Shown here piece after piece: positions 1 through 8,789 of a stretch of DNA of 64,000 nucleotides. The stretch spans positions 1,364,001 through 1,428,000 of the forward strand of contig OX044357.1 in assembly GCA_943846675.1 (NCBI GenBank), written 5' to 3'. Origin of the DNA: UBA987 sp002292105. GTDB taxonomy: Bacteria > Bacteroidota > Bacteroidia > NS11-12g > UBA9320. The translations under genes and the position numbers were made by a program. The notes beneath the pieces are model-generated. The model was not told the origin of the DNA. It saw only the letters and a list, made by a program, of their open reading frames with translations, and did no database searches. Numbering within the stretch: the stretch's first letter is position 1; each line of letters starts with the position of its first letter.

Positions 1-2
1 CC

Positions 3-1781
3 CAATCGGAAAATGATCCAGATGAATTAAGTGACGTTTTCATTCAAGTAACCGACGATTTAAGTCATAGTCGTTCGCATTACCCAAACCGTTCTGTTCG
101 CGTCTACTTGAATGATTTGGCCAGCAAGATATTTGATAAGCTTGGCAAACGAAAACGTCTTGACTTTCAAGTGATTAAGGATTTTTATACCATTGAGGTT
201 CCACAGCTCATGTATCTTGCCAGACGGGAAATGATTATTTCGTTTCTGGTGTTTATCCTGTCCATGGGAATTGGAATTTACTCTTCCATTAAAAACCCAG
301 AATTTGCATCCGTTGTGCTTGGCGAATCGTATGTGGCGATGACCAAAGCAAACATCGAAAATGGTGATGCAATGGCTGTGTATACCGGTGGTTCAGGTAT
401 CGAAGGGTTTTTAATGATTTTGGAGAACAATGCCAGGATTGATATCATGATGTTAGGCCTCGGTTTGTTTTTTAGTTTTGGCGCCATCTGGGTGTTGGTC
501 AGAAACGGCATAATGGTAGGCGTTTTTCAATACTTTTTTGTCCAGCATGGCGGTTTCAAAGATTCTATACTCACCATTTGGCTACACGGTACAATCGAAA
601 TATCGACCATTGGTTTGATGGGCGGTGTTGCGTTGTTGGCCGGCAAAGGACTTTTGTTTCCAGGAAATTATACCAGATACCAATCATGGCGTTTGAGTGC
701 TGGAAATGCTGGGAAGCTATTGCTAATGGTTCTACCGTTTACCTTCGTTGCTGCTGTAATTGAAGGTTTTGTAACCCGTATGACGGGTATGCCTGACGCC
801 ATAAAAGGAATCTTTATTCTCTTAAACTTGGCATTGGTCGTCATTTACTTTTTTGTATATCCGGCCATGATGCACAGAAGGCATGGAACCAATCCACATC
901 ATGAGAAATTACGGAAAGACCATCCACCCAAAGTTATATCAGACAAAGAAATCAAGACGACATCGCAAATAATCACCGATTCATTTACGACGTATAAAAT
1001 GCAGTTCGGAAGAAACATCACCCTCTGCCTCATTGCAGGGTTGATATATCCAGTGTTACTCTATTTTAATTTTGATCGGTATTTTTTATTCCATTCTACG
1101 CCAGCCATGGAATGGCTGAACAATATCTTTTCGGTCACTAGGTCTAGTAGCTTGGGTAATACAGGTTTGCCGGAAACAACAGATTATCGCTTATTTACTG
1201 GGTTGTATTTTGCCCTCTGGACCATACTCATATTCGCCGTTAATGCATTGCATGCGTTTAAGTTTAAACTGAGAATTAAACATCTACCTCAATATTTGTT
1301 GGTGGTTGCCATTCTGGGGCTTGCCAGTTATTTGAGGTTTTATCTTAGTCCTGGATTCCCCTTGGCATATCTAACAAGTTATGGCAGTATGATTGCTATA
1401 GCGCTAGCCGTAACACTTTTGTTAACCGTGCATTACTATACCGGCAGCCAACAAACCATTATGACCTTGATTTTGGGGAAGGTGTTTCACTTTCTCATCT
1501 TGTGGCTCGCCGTTTCGGTACTCCTGTTTTTTGTCCAAATGCTGGTCCATTCTGGATTAACGGAATTGTCTATCTATGTATTAAACGACTTGTTGCCTTT
1601 TGAGGCAAATCAAAAAGAGAAAATTGCTATTGGTGCTCAAATCTGCTTGTATATGACGGTGGTTATGGCAACCATCCCATTCTATATGTATACGACTTAT
1701 TATATGGTACTTTCCTTAGTCGAAAAGTACGAGGCGATTCATCTTAAAAAGGAAGTGGAAGAAATTGTGGCCAATGCATAA
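3..1781 (+). CDS. SpoIIM-family membrane protein with extra C-terminal membrane domain (5' partial)
   Basis: The reading frame is open from the left edge, and the first residues (EN.PDEL.DVFIQVTDDLSHSRS.YPN) match the conserved N-terminal region of Bacteroidota SpoIIM/DUF95 proteins, so the true start lies outside the window; an internal TTG at 108 is not the start. At least 592 residues are visible. The SpoIIM half contains about five membrane segments and the family signature around WLHGTIEIS. After a charged linker (HHEKLRKDHPPK) comes a second block with about six more hydrophobic helices that the usual roughly 320-residue family member lacks. In Bacteroidota this gene normally sits with DUF4129, DUF4350, MoxR and DUF58 genes; the first two follow here. 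The molecular function is unknown; a role in membrane or envelope complexes is inference. Confidence 0.85.
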   Translation, partial: QSENDPDELSDVFIQVTDDLSHSRSHYPNRSVRVYLNDLASKIFDKLGKRKRLDFQVIKDFYTIEVPQLMYLARREMIISFLVFILSMGIGIYSSIKNPEFASVVLGESYVAMTKANIENGDAMAVYTGGSGIEGFLMILENNARIDIMMLGLGLFFSFGAIWVLVRNGIMVGVFQYFFVQHGGFKDSILTIWLHGTIEISTIGLMGGVALLAGKGLLFPGNYTRYQSWRLSAGNAGKLLLMVLPFTFVAAVIEGFVTRMTGMPDAIKGIFILLNLALVVIYFFVYPAMMHRRHGTNPHHEKLRKDHPPKVISDKEIKTTSQIITDSFTTYKMQFGRNITLCLIAGLIYPVLLYFNFDRYFLFHSTPAMEWLNNIFSVTRSSSLGNTGLPETTDYRLFTGLYFALWTILIFAVNALHAFKFKLRIKHLPQYLLVVAILGLASYLRFYLSPGFPLAYLTSYGSMIAIALAVTLLLTVHYYTGSQQTIMTLILGKVFHFLILWLAVSVLLFFVQMLVHSGLTELSIYVLNDLLPFEANQKEKIAIGAQICLYMTVVMATIPFYMYTTYYMVLSLVEKYEAIHLKKEVEEIVANA

Positions 1782-2448
1782 GCGGATACGAATCATACTG
1801 TGCATTTTGCTTTTCACACTTGCTGGAACATCAAGCGTGCAGGCCAACGAACTTGACAGTTCCACCTGGGTGAAGATGTCTGATAAGTATAATTACTCAC
1901 CACCTGAGGCAAAACAGAAAGAAGCAGAAAAACCAGAAAAGAAGGAAGAGCGGAAAGAGACTAAAGGACCAAATGGCGGCGGTTTTGATACCAATTTTAT
2001 AAACATATTGCTGTATTTGGGCATAGCGGCCTTAATCGCACTTCTCATTTATGTGTTGGTGCAGGCCGATGTCATTAAGGTAGGATCTAGGAAGGTACAA
2101 CTGAATCAAACCTACGACGCGGAAAATCCTGAAGAATTGGTGTTGTCTGAGTTGGAAAAAGAACTACAAGATGCCGCGTTTGCGAATAACTATAATCGCT
2201 GTTTGCGTTATGAGTTTTTACTGCTTTTTGAAAGGCTTCAGTCAAAAGGATTAATACGCTGGCATAAGTACAACACGAACGGAGAATATCTTAACCAAAT
2301 CATACAGTTTGTTCATTACAAGCGTATAAGAGATTTGACCATCGTTTATGAGTATTATTGGTATGGTGAACACATTCTTTCTTTAGAAGACTACGAAAAA
2401 ATTGCTGTCTTGTTCGCACAATTAAGAGAGGAGATGGATCATGCGTAG
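1774..2448 (+). CDS. DUF4129 domain membrane protein
   Basis: This 224-residue protein starts at ATG 1774, inside the last codons of the SpoIIM gene; a TTG at 1765 is possible but less likely. It has a signal peptide (ILCILLFTLAGTSSVQA), a short extracytoplasmic part ending in a Lys/Glu-rich stretch (about residues 45-66), one membrane helix (ILLYLGIAALIALLIYVLV) and a cytoplasmic C-terminal domain with the DUF4129 pattern (ELEKELQDAAF, RYEFLLLFERL, then NGEYLNQI). It overlaps both neighbours, so the three genes are probably translationally coupled. DUF4129 proteins accompany MoxR AAA ATPase/DUF58 systems; the exact role is not established. Confidence 0.85.
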   Translation: MHKRIRIILCILLFTLAGTSSVQANELDSSTWVKMSDKYNYSPPEAKQKEAEKPEKKEERKETKGPNGGGFDTNFINILLYLGIAALIALLIYVLVQADVIKVGSRKVQLNQTYDAENPEELVLSELEKELQDAAFANNYNRCLRYEFLLLFERLQSKGLIRWHKYNTNGEYLNQIIQFVHYKRIRDLTIVYEYYWYGEHILSLEDYEKIAVLFAQLREEMDHA

Positions 2449-3889
2449 AAGTAACATTGTTTTGATTGTTGTCATCTTGGTTGTCTTAGGCTTTTTGGTC
2501 TACTTGTCTAATGCGTCAAAATCAAGCTCAGACATGGCCAAGTGGCGCTTTAATTACGGTTACGAAGGAGAAAAATTGCCTTACGATCGTGATTTCTTTA
2601 TTGACTTCATGAAGGAAACTTCCGGAGATTTTGACGAACTAGAAGAGCGGTTTTCTCGAATAGATAAGGAAGAAGGCAAAGGACTTTATTTTTTCTATAA
2701 CGACAATTTTGCCATAGACAGAACAGAGTCTGACGCGTTGTATCAATTCGTTGCAGAGGGTAATAATGCAGTGATTATTGCGCATGAGTTTAATTACGAA
2801 TTGTTTCAGAAGATACGAGAAGTACAATTCAATACCGACGAGTCTTATTTTAGTATTGATCGGGTTGATTCAGCCATAACACTGGTAGACGAGTTGTCTT
2901 TGCACGATAAAATTACACCTATCGAAATCATTACCTACGGAGAAAATGCATTGAGATCGAGCTTTCGTATAGATACAAATAATCTGGCAAACGACATTTA
3001 TGGGGAAAGAACGACCTATATGTGGGACGAAGAAGCTTATGCAGAGGATGAATATGCGTACGAGGAAGAAGAATACGCTTACGAGGAAGAGGCATATGAA
3101 TACGAAGAAGAATCCTATGAGTATGAAAAATTAGAAACAGTTGAGTTAGACCCGGTTGAGTTAGGGGAAACAAATGCGTCGATCGACATTGACGATATTC
3201 AGCAAATAACTGTTTTAGGTAAAACCAAAAAGCTGAACGCCAATCTGATAAGAATAGACATGGGGGAGGGGAGTATTTATTTACATAGCAATCCTGTGCT
3301 ATTCACCAATGCCCAATTTGATAAACCCGAGGTGTTCGATTACGTTAAATCGATGTTTTCTGATATTGACTATACACACGTGTATTGGGACGAACTTTCA
3401 TTTCAGTTTTTAAACGCGAAGAATGAGGGGTACGGTTTGTCAGACAAAAGTTACTTTGAATATATCTTTAAAAACAGGGCCCTAAAAGCTGCGTTTTATT
3501 TCTTCTTAATTGGGTTGATTGTGTTTTTAGTTGTTGGTATAAAACGCAAATACAATACAATTGAGGTTGTTGACCCGGTTACAAATAGTTCTATTGATTT
3601 TTCTAAAACGATAGCGAGGTTGTATTGGTTAAATCCAAATCACCGGAAAATGGCAGACCAAAAGATGAAAATGTTTTTGTTTGAGGTTCGCAATCGATAT
3701 GGACTTACCACCCACGAATTAAATGATGATTTTAAGTCTCGATTTAAATCGAAAACGGGTGTTTCAGACAAACTGATAAACAGACTATTTGATGCGTATA
3801 ACTTGGCCCGACAATCTTCAACGATCCACAGAGATGTGCTTATTCAAATTTCAGAAACCATTGTGCTGATCCGGCAGCAATGGAAATAG
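2441..3889 (+). CDS. DUF4350 domain membrane protein with Tyr/Glu-rich repeat
   Basis: This 482-residue protein overlaps the DUF4129 gene by 8 bases. It begins with a membrane anchor (IVLIVVILVVLGFLVYLS), followed by a large extracytoplasmic region of DUF4350 type, a second membrane helix near residues 350-370 (FYFFLIGLIVFLVVGI) and a soluble C-terminal domain. Residues about 195-229 form an unusual low-complexity stretch of Glu, Tyr and Ala in tandem (units such as YAYEEEE and YEYEEES), encoded by degenerate repeats near 3022-3128. It is the last gene of the operon; the MoxR and DUF58 genes that often follow are not adjacent. It converges on the next gene with a 4-base gap. Confidence 0.82.
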   Translation: MRRSNIVLIVVILVVLGFLVYLSNASKSSSDMAKWRFNYGYEGEKLPYDRDFFIDFMKETSGDFDELEERFSRIDKEEGKGLYFFYNDNFAIDRTESDALYQFVAEGNNAVIIAHEFNYELFQKIREVQFNTDESYFSIDRVDSAITLVDELSLHDKITPIEIITYGENALRSSFRIDTNNLANDIYGERTTYMWDEEAYAEDEYAYEEEEYAYEEEAYEYEEESYEYEKLETVELDPVELGETNASIDIDDIQQITVLGKTKKLNANLIRIDMGEGSIYLHSNPVLFTNAQFDKPEVFDYVKSMFSDIDYTHVYWDELSFQFLNAKNEGYGLSDKSYFEYIFKNRALKAAFYFFLIGLIVFLVVGIKRKYNTIEVVDPVTNSSIDFSKTIARLYWLNPNHRKMADQKMKMFLFEVRNRYGLTTHELNDDFKSRFKSKTGVSDKLINRLFDAYNLARQSSTIHRDVLIQISETIVLIRQQWK

Positions 3890-3893
3890 TTAA

Positions 3894-4430
3894 TCAATCG
3901 ATTTGATTAATAATTTGACGTTGGAAGTTGACATTTTTAGTAATAGACTTAACAGAAATCGTTGCACCACTGATGCCATCAATATTTTCACCAACTTCAA
4001 AATGCTCGTCTTTTGAGAATTGTTTTAACCATCCTTTGTTGGCGATTTCGTAGCCATGGTTAGACGTGTATTCCAAAACACGAACTTTCTTAATACGCTT
4101 CATATTGTCAAACAGGGTGACAAAGAAAAACTGTTCAAAGGCCAAACTATCCGTACTAGGTTTATCGCAGCCACCTAGCTGGCAGCCCAATGCTCTGGTG
4201 ACAATAGAAAATCCTTGTACACTGTCTCCTTCAATCACCTTGTACACTTCATGATTGATTTTTAAACTATCCGGTGTTTCAATGGAGAAGTACTGGCTCT
4301 CTTTGCCAAAGGTTTTGCGTACTACCTTGTCCATTTTTTTGCAGACGTTTTGTGGGAAATAACTAAAAGTAGCCACTCCAAATGCCGCGCTAAACGAACA
4401 AAAAAGTATGAATGCAAATCCTTTCTTCAT
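3894..4430 (-). CDS. FMN-binding domain protein (NqrC/RnfG-like)
   Basis: This 178-residue exported protein has an N-terminal signal or anchor (FAFILFCSFSAAFGVATFSY) and a C-terminal FMN-binding domain (PF04205 type). The motif DGISGATIS near residues 151-159 matches the [ST]GA[TS] flavinylation site, in which ApbE attaches FMN to the Thr (about T157). A CQLGGC pair lies mid-protein. It is downstream of a porin-like gene with a 3-base gap, so the two are very likely co-transcribed. In general such proteins carry electrons outside the cytoplasm; the donor and acceptor here cannot be read from the sequence, and no Nqr or Rnf genes are nearby. Confidence 0.85.
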   Translation of the reverse strand: MKKGFAFILFCSFSAAFGVATFSYFPQNVCKKMDKVVRKTFGKESQYFSIETPDSLKINHEVYKVIEGDSVQGFSIVTRALGCQLGGCDKPSTDSLAFEQFFFVTLFDNMKRIKKVRVLEYTSNHGYEIANKGWLKQFSKDEHFEVGENIDGISGATISVKSITKNVNFQRQIINQID

Positions 4431-4433
4431 TGA

Positions 4434-5621
4434 TTATCGGAACCAGAAACCTAACCCTAAGTTTACCGTATTGTTGGTTACATTATTTGCATTGAAACTG
4501 TGTTGGAAATCTGCTTTCGCAACAAAGGCTTGGTCAAGAAAAAGACTCAATCCCGTGGTAATTACCGTTTGGTCGTAGTTCGGATTCGCTGTCGTTTCAC
4601 TCGCAGTTTCATGATGTGTGTTATACTTCGAGTATCGCACAAATGGAACCAACTTATTTTTGATTTTTAACAGCTTGCTAATGTTGTACCCACATTCAGC
4701 GTAGTAACCATAAGCTGCAGTACCTAAATCAGATCCGGCAAATTGGTTATAAGCACTTGTATTGTTGTACATGCCATATATCAACTGACCACGCGCTTCG
4801 AATTGTTTTCTTGTATATCTAAAGTCTAAGCCAACCATTTTTACATTAATGACAGAACTGTCAGCCATGGCTGATTGCATTGTACTGTCCGTATTTAAGT
4901 TGGCAAACAAAGAAGATTCGGTAGTACCCATATATACAGATGCGCCTATGTTTAAACCGCGAATTCCATAGTAATTGAATTTAGCTGAAAGGTCTGGTTG
5001 ACGCATTTTTGCTTCAGATCCTTTTTGTCTTGCTCCTCGAATCGGTGCATTGCCACTTAGTCGTGTATCTCCATTGTAACCCATAGGCCCGTTAACGGCA
5101 AATACTTGATAGCGTAAATTGATGCTTGGGAAATTACCTGTAAATCCTGTTCCTAACTCTCTCCAGGTACTGGGCACCATAATCTTATCAATCAGCGGGC
5201 GTTCTACACCATTAAACGTCGTAGGTTCATGATATTCATTTACAATACCCATTGGGATAAGTATTAAACCACCTTGAAAGTTTAACCATGGTTTCAGCTG
5301 ATAGTTCAAGAACGCTTGTTCCAAGTATACTTCCTTAATGTGTTCTATTTCAATTTCTGTGATAAAGGATGTTTTGCTGTTAAACTTGTACCCAAACAAC
5401 AACACTTGGCGATGAATGTCCATGTTGCCGTTTTGAATTTTCCCGGCATTGACTGGCTGGTTGTAATGTGCTTCGCCGTAAGCAGCCATTAAAAGCTTAC
5501 CGCTTTTGGCTGCAATTAATGTTTGAGCCGAGTTTTTGGTATTGTAAACGCTATCAGTGTTTTGTGCTGAAGCGAAAGTAACAGTGATTAATAATGCTGT
5601 AAACGCAATAAATTTCCTCAT
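4434..5621 (-). CDS. outer-membrane porin (OprO/P-like)
   Basis: I place the start at ATG 5621 (395 residues) rather than an upstream TTG at 5642, because it gives a clean signal peptide (FIAFTALLITVTFASA then QN) with a purine-rich AAAGG just before it. The mature protein has many alternating aromatic/hydrophobic strands, an N-terminal segment typical of the phosphate-selective porin family (EIEIEHIKEVYLEQAFLNY, then LILIPMGIVNE), and ends in GLGFWFR, a barrel-like C terminus. It probably forms a diffusion channel in the outer membrane; the substrate is unknown. Its partner downstream is the FMN-binding protein. Confidence 0.8.
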   Translation of the reverse strand: MRKFIAFTALLITVTFASAQNTDSVYNTKNSAQTLIAAKSGKLLMAAYGEAHYNQPVNAGKIQNGNMDIHRQVLLFGYKFNSKTSFITEIEIEHIKEVYLEQAFLNYQLKPWLNFQGGLILIPMGIVNEYHEPTTFNGVERPLIDKIMVPSTWRELGTGFTGNFPSINLRYQVFAVNGPMGYNGDTRLSGNAPIRGARQKGSEAKMRQPDLSAKFNYYGIRGLNIGASVYMGTTESSLFANLNTDSTMQSAMADSSVINVKMVGLDFRYTRKQFEARGQLIYGMYNNTSAYNQFAGSDLGTAAYGYYAECGYNISKLLKIKNKLVPFVRYSKYNTHHETASETTANPNYDQTVITTGLSLFLDQAFVAKADFQHSFNANNVTNNTVNLGLGFWFR

Positions 5622-5721
5622 CCTTTCAATTTGATGGGGCAAAATTATTTTTATTTAGAATGATTAAAAATAAAAAGTGAAAAAGTTTTACTGATATCCG
5701 TCAGTAAGATTGGACAGTGCC

Positions 5722-6849
5722 TTAATTCATGTCATTGGATCCTGTTTTTGTGATGAATTCGTACTCGGTTACACCTTTGTATTTGTCCTTTTTGTTTTCT
5801 CGAACCAACATGGTTGGTAGACCGTCTGGGCCATACTCATAACGCCGTATTGATTCGGAAACGATTGCTCCTTTTTTAAACTTGGTTGTGACATCGGAAT
5901 CAAAATGATGGTCAGCGTCGAATGTTTTATCGGTTACACTTCGAAGGATTCCTTTTCTGTAATACTTGGTTAAGGTATTCGTGATGGTAGAATCGTCGTC
6001 ATCGTATTCAATATCATATTCGTAAGCAATGACCTCTTCAACGCCTTTCAACTTTCTATAATGTTCCATTTTGCCAGACTTGTTAAGCCTGTTGATTGTT
6101 TTTATCAGCTCGCCTTTTTCATTGATATTCTGATATATATAAGTTGTTGTGCCATCTTCATTGTCGGTGATACGCGTGCAAATTGTAGTGGTGTCTTTGT
6201 GCTTCAATATCTCCTTGCCTTCTTCATTGCAACGATAGTCCCAGATGTACTTAACTTTTCCATTTCCTTTAAACATGGTCACTTGCTGTAATTTGTCCGC
6301 TTCGTCATACTCATTTACCCATCGATATTGTAGTTTTCCTTTTTTATAATAAAAGTCAACAGCCTTATTGTCTTCATTTTGAAGTCCTCGAACCACATAA
6401 AGTAGCGTATCGGAATCTGCATTAAGTTGAACGTAAGCCCTTTTAACCCCTTCAAAGTGTTGCCTGTGAAATTTCTCCAGTTCACCTTTGCGGTTGAAAT
6501 AGCTATGTGACTCCAATCGACCGTCGTCGTAGTACGTATAAGAACTAGAGCCTAAAAACTTCTTATTTGTTTTACCTAATATTTCAAGAATTTGGCCATT
6601 GCTGTTGAAGAAGAATCTATTGCCATAGAAGTATTTCTTTTGCTTACCATTCTTCTTAAAACCATATCGTTTCGTATCAACCTTTCTAATGTTATTGTCA
6701 ATAATGTATTGCTTTTTTTTCGCGTCTAGCACGGGTAATTCTAGGAATACAAATGGGTCTGTAACCTTACGGTATTTGTAATAATCCTGGGCATTCACTT
6801 GGGCAACAAACAGGAAACAGAAAGTAAATAAAGTCAGTCTTAGAGTCAT
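5722..6849 (-). CDS. secreted hypothetical protein with YD/MORN-like repeats
   Basis: This is a 375-residue protein with a signal peptide (LTLFTFCFLFVAQVNA/QD). I do not recognise a named domain. The mature part is rich in Tyr, Lys and Asp, with many short strand-like units such as YTYYDDGRLESHSYFN, FYYKKGKLQYRWVNEYD and YEYGPDGLPTMLVRE, resembling the YD/toxin-antitoxin-like (YwqK) or MORN-like repeats found in many secreted Bacteroidota proteins. It stands alone, with its own promoter box at 6871-6878. A role on the cell surface or in the periplasm is inference. Confidence 0.75.
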   Translation of the reverse strand: MTLRLTLFTFCFLFVAQVNAQDYYKYRKVTDPFVFLELPVLDAKKKQYIIDNNIRKVDTKRYGFKKNGKQKKYFYGNRFFFNSNGQILEILGKTNKKFLGSSSYTYYDDGRLESHSYFNRKGELEKFHRQHFEGVKRAYVQLNADSDTLLYVVRGLQNEDNKAVDFYYKKGKLQYRWVNEYDEADKLQQVTMFKGNGKVKYIWDYRCNEEGKEILKHKDTTTICTRITDNEDGTTTYIYQNINEKGELIKTINRLNKSGKMEHYRKLKGVEEVIAYEYDIEYDDDDSTITNTLTKYYRKGILRSVTDKTFDADHHFDSDVTTKFKKGAIVSESIRRYEYGPDGLPTMLVRENKKDKYKGVTEYEFITKTGSNDMN

Positions 6850-6870
6850 AGTGTTTTAACGCTTGGTGAG

Positions 6871-6878
6871 CAAATATA
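6871..6878 (-). promoter_or_regulatory. -7 promoter box TATATTTG
   Basis: On the minus strand the sequence reads TATATTTG, a perfect TAnnTTTG box as used by the Bacteroidota housekeeping sigma factor. It lies 22 bases upstream of the ATG at 6849. No clear TTG -33 element is seen at the expected distance. Confidence 0.5.
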
Positions 6879-6939
6879 GTGTATGTAAAAATTGAATATT
6901 GCTGTATGTAATAGGTGTATTGCCACTTAATGTACAGGC

Positions 6940-7938
6940 TTATTTTGAATGCATCGCCTGCTCAATAACAGTGACCACCTCTTCAACAGTGATTTTTTGC
7001 ATACTGTCATCACTTCCTTTGAGTCCTGAGGTAATATGGTGAATCACCTGTTGATTCGGAAACAACGGATAAAAAACATCCTTAACCCCTGGACCGAATA
7101 ACGCTACCAGTGGCTTTTGCTCGACAATGGCAAAATGTAATGGCCCGCTTTCGTTTCCAACAAAAAACGCGCTATGTCGCATCACCGCGGCCATCTGAAG
7201 CAAGCTCGTTTTACCTGCCAAGTTAACAGCGTTCTTGCATTGAGCCACAACTGTTTGGTTTAACGCACTTTCGTTCTGAGAGCCTATAAGAACTGTCTTT
7301 AAGCCATAGATTTTGTGAATCTCGTCAATCAAACTTGCAAACCGCTCAGCTGGCCATCTTCGGGCTTCGTCTCTGGCACCGCAGTGCATCACTACGTATT
7401 TGTCAATACCAGCCGACTTTACTAAATCTTGAACGAAGTGGATATCTGTTTCTGAAATAGTGAAACTAGGTTTTTTAAATGTATAATCTTCGGGAAAGAG
7501 CCACGATATGGTTTCTTGATTCGTATATACTTCATGACGCTGACCACCTGTAAACTTATTTTTTAGCCGAACGATACCACGATCTAAATAGATATCACAT
7601 TTACCAGTAATGGCTCGCTGAAGTGTTTCGTAATTCCCTCTGAAGTCTATTTGAATGTCGTACTTGGTGTGCAAATCGTTAATCTCATTGACCACATGCG
7701 AAACACAACCCGTTTGCATAACCAATGCATTATTCATGGGTTTACAATACACCGATAGGCTTGATTCTGGAAATTGATCGTGTAATGCTTGTATGCAGTG
7801 AAGTGTATAGACCATATCGCCTATCTCGTCTAACTTAACAACGAGGATAGAATCAACCTTGCTCGGACTTTGTTTAAAGGCATTAACAACGGATGAAACG
7901 AGCGAAGTGCCTAAGTAAAGAATTTTTTCGGTATCCAC
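6940..7938 (-). CDS. glycosyltransferase family 9 (heptosyltransferase-like)
   Basis: This 332-residue GT-B fold enzyme has the GT9 N-terminal signature (VVKLDEIGDMVYTLHCIQAL), a sugar-nucleotide domain with VVMHCGARDEARRWPAERFA, and the acceptor/donor motif NESGPLHFAIVEQKP with LFGPG. It probably adds a sugar to lipopolysaccharide or another envelope glycan on the cytoplasmic side. The GTG start overlaps the TAG stop of the upstream cyclase gene by one base (TAGTG), implying coupled translation. The two products have no obvious biochemical link. Confidence 0.85.
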   Translation of the reverse strand: MDTEKILYLGTSLVSSVVNAFKQSPSKVDSILVVKLDEIGDMVYTLHCIQALHDQFPESSLSVYCKPMNNALVMQTGCVSHVVNEINDLHTKYDIQIDFRGNYETLQRAITGKCDIYLDRGIVRLKNKFTGGQRHEVYTNQETISWLFPEDYTFKKPSFTISETDIHFVQDLVKSAGIDKYVVMHCGARDEARRWPAERFASLIDEIHKIYGLKTVLIGSQNESALNQTVVAQCKNAVNLAGKTSLLQMAAVMRHSAFFVGNESGPLHFAIVEQKPLVALFGPGVKDVFYPLFPNQQVIHHITSGLKGSDDSMQKITVEEVVTVIEQAMHSK

Positions 7939-8690
7939 TAAATCTCGGTTAGAGGGTAAAGGATTGGTTTGCTTGGGCTAGCGTCCGACTCAAATGCGGC
8001 AATTTGAATTTGAAGGAGATATTGCCCATCTGCTACTTCATCCGGGATGTATGCCAACTCTGTTATGGTGGATGTTGTGCGCGGGTTATCAGGGTATTGC
8101 CAAAATGCATGATGCGCTTTAAGCAATCCGCCGTCTTCTTCACGATCTACTGAAGGCAAATCTACAATCAGGTGCTTGATGTTATTTGCTGCCAGTGCAG
8201 CAGTAAACTCCGGAGACAAATACGTCGGGTTTGTTCCTGAATACCGCTTTGTCTTTTTATCAGTTGAGTTTGGTAACGTTCTGACAATCAGTGAATCAAT
8301 AACGTTTAAGTCGTATTGAGCAAGAGAATCTTTTGACAATAATTTGTCGCCATTATCCATTTGGTCTGGTGTAAGACTGACAACCAAGGCCATGGTAGTG
8401 AAATCTTTTAAACATCCATTAATCGTTTGCCCACCATCACTGATATGTCCAACACATTCTGTATGTGTTCCATTGCCATGAGCGTTAAAGGTTATGTCTT
8501 CACAATTGCAAGCGCCACCCTGTTTAACAGATCCAACAAAATCTCCAGCTCTAAAAGGCTCGAATTTGGGATCTTCAAGATAGTAGGCATTTACATTTTC
8601 CGAACCATTCCTGATCGGTGTAGAGAGATCATGAAATTTTGTACTTTCAAATGTATAGGCTTGTCCGTTGTGATTGAATTGAAATTCCAT
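7938..8690 (-). CDS. cyclase family protein (kynurenine formamidase-like fold)
   Basis: Start chosen at ATG 8690 (250 residues) over TTG 8708. The protein carries the metal-binding signature of the PF04199 cyclase family (HGNGTHTECVGH around residues 80-95) plus FHDLSTPI near the N terminus and LIVDLPSVDREEDGG later, as in Mn/Zn-dependent formamidases and polyketide-like cyclases. The substrate is unknown; kynurenine formamidase is one possibility, but no tryptophan catabolism genes are nearby. It is the first gene of a two-gene operon with the GT9 gene. Confidence 0.8.
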   Translation of the reverse strand: MEFQFNHNGQAYTFESTKFHDLSTPIRNGSENVNAYYLEDPKFEPFRAGDFVGSVKQGGACNCEDITFNAHGNGTHTECVGHISDGGQTINGCLKDFTTMALVVSLTPDQMDNGDKLLSKDSLAQYDLNVIDSLIVRTLPNSTDKKTKRYSGTNPTYLSPEFTAALAANNIKHLIVDLPSVDREEDGGLLKAHHAFWQYPDNPRTTSTITELAYIPDEVADGQYLLQIQIAAFESDASPSKPILYPLTEI

Positions 8691-8705
8691 AGTATAACTA
8701 AGTCC

Positions 8706-8713
8706 CAAAAATA
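8706..8713 (-). promoter_or_regulatory. -7 promoter box TATTTTTG for cyclase/GT9 operon
   Basis: The minus strand reads TATTTTTG, matching TAnnTTTG, 16 bases upstream of ATG 8690. No convincing -33 TTG is seen. Confidence 0.45.
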
Positions 8714-8789
8714 AGCTTCCTGTGCATTTTTAATTCATCCACAATTTCATTCTATATAGGAAACTCAAAAAAAATCGTTCTTTGTACCA

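Noticed and set aside
108..110. TTG 108 as the start of the SpoIIM gene
   Set aside because: The frame continues to the window edge and the residues before it match conserved SpoIIM N-terminal sequence.
5689..5706. Hairpin TACTGA/TCAGTA after the 5722 gene as a terminator
   Set aside because: The stem is only 6 bp and AT-rich and the T-run is offset by a few bases; possible but too weak to list.
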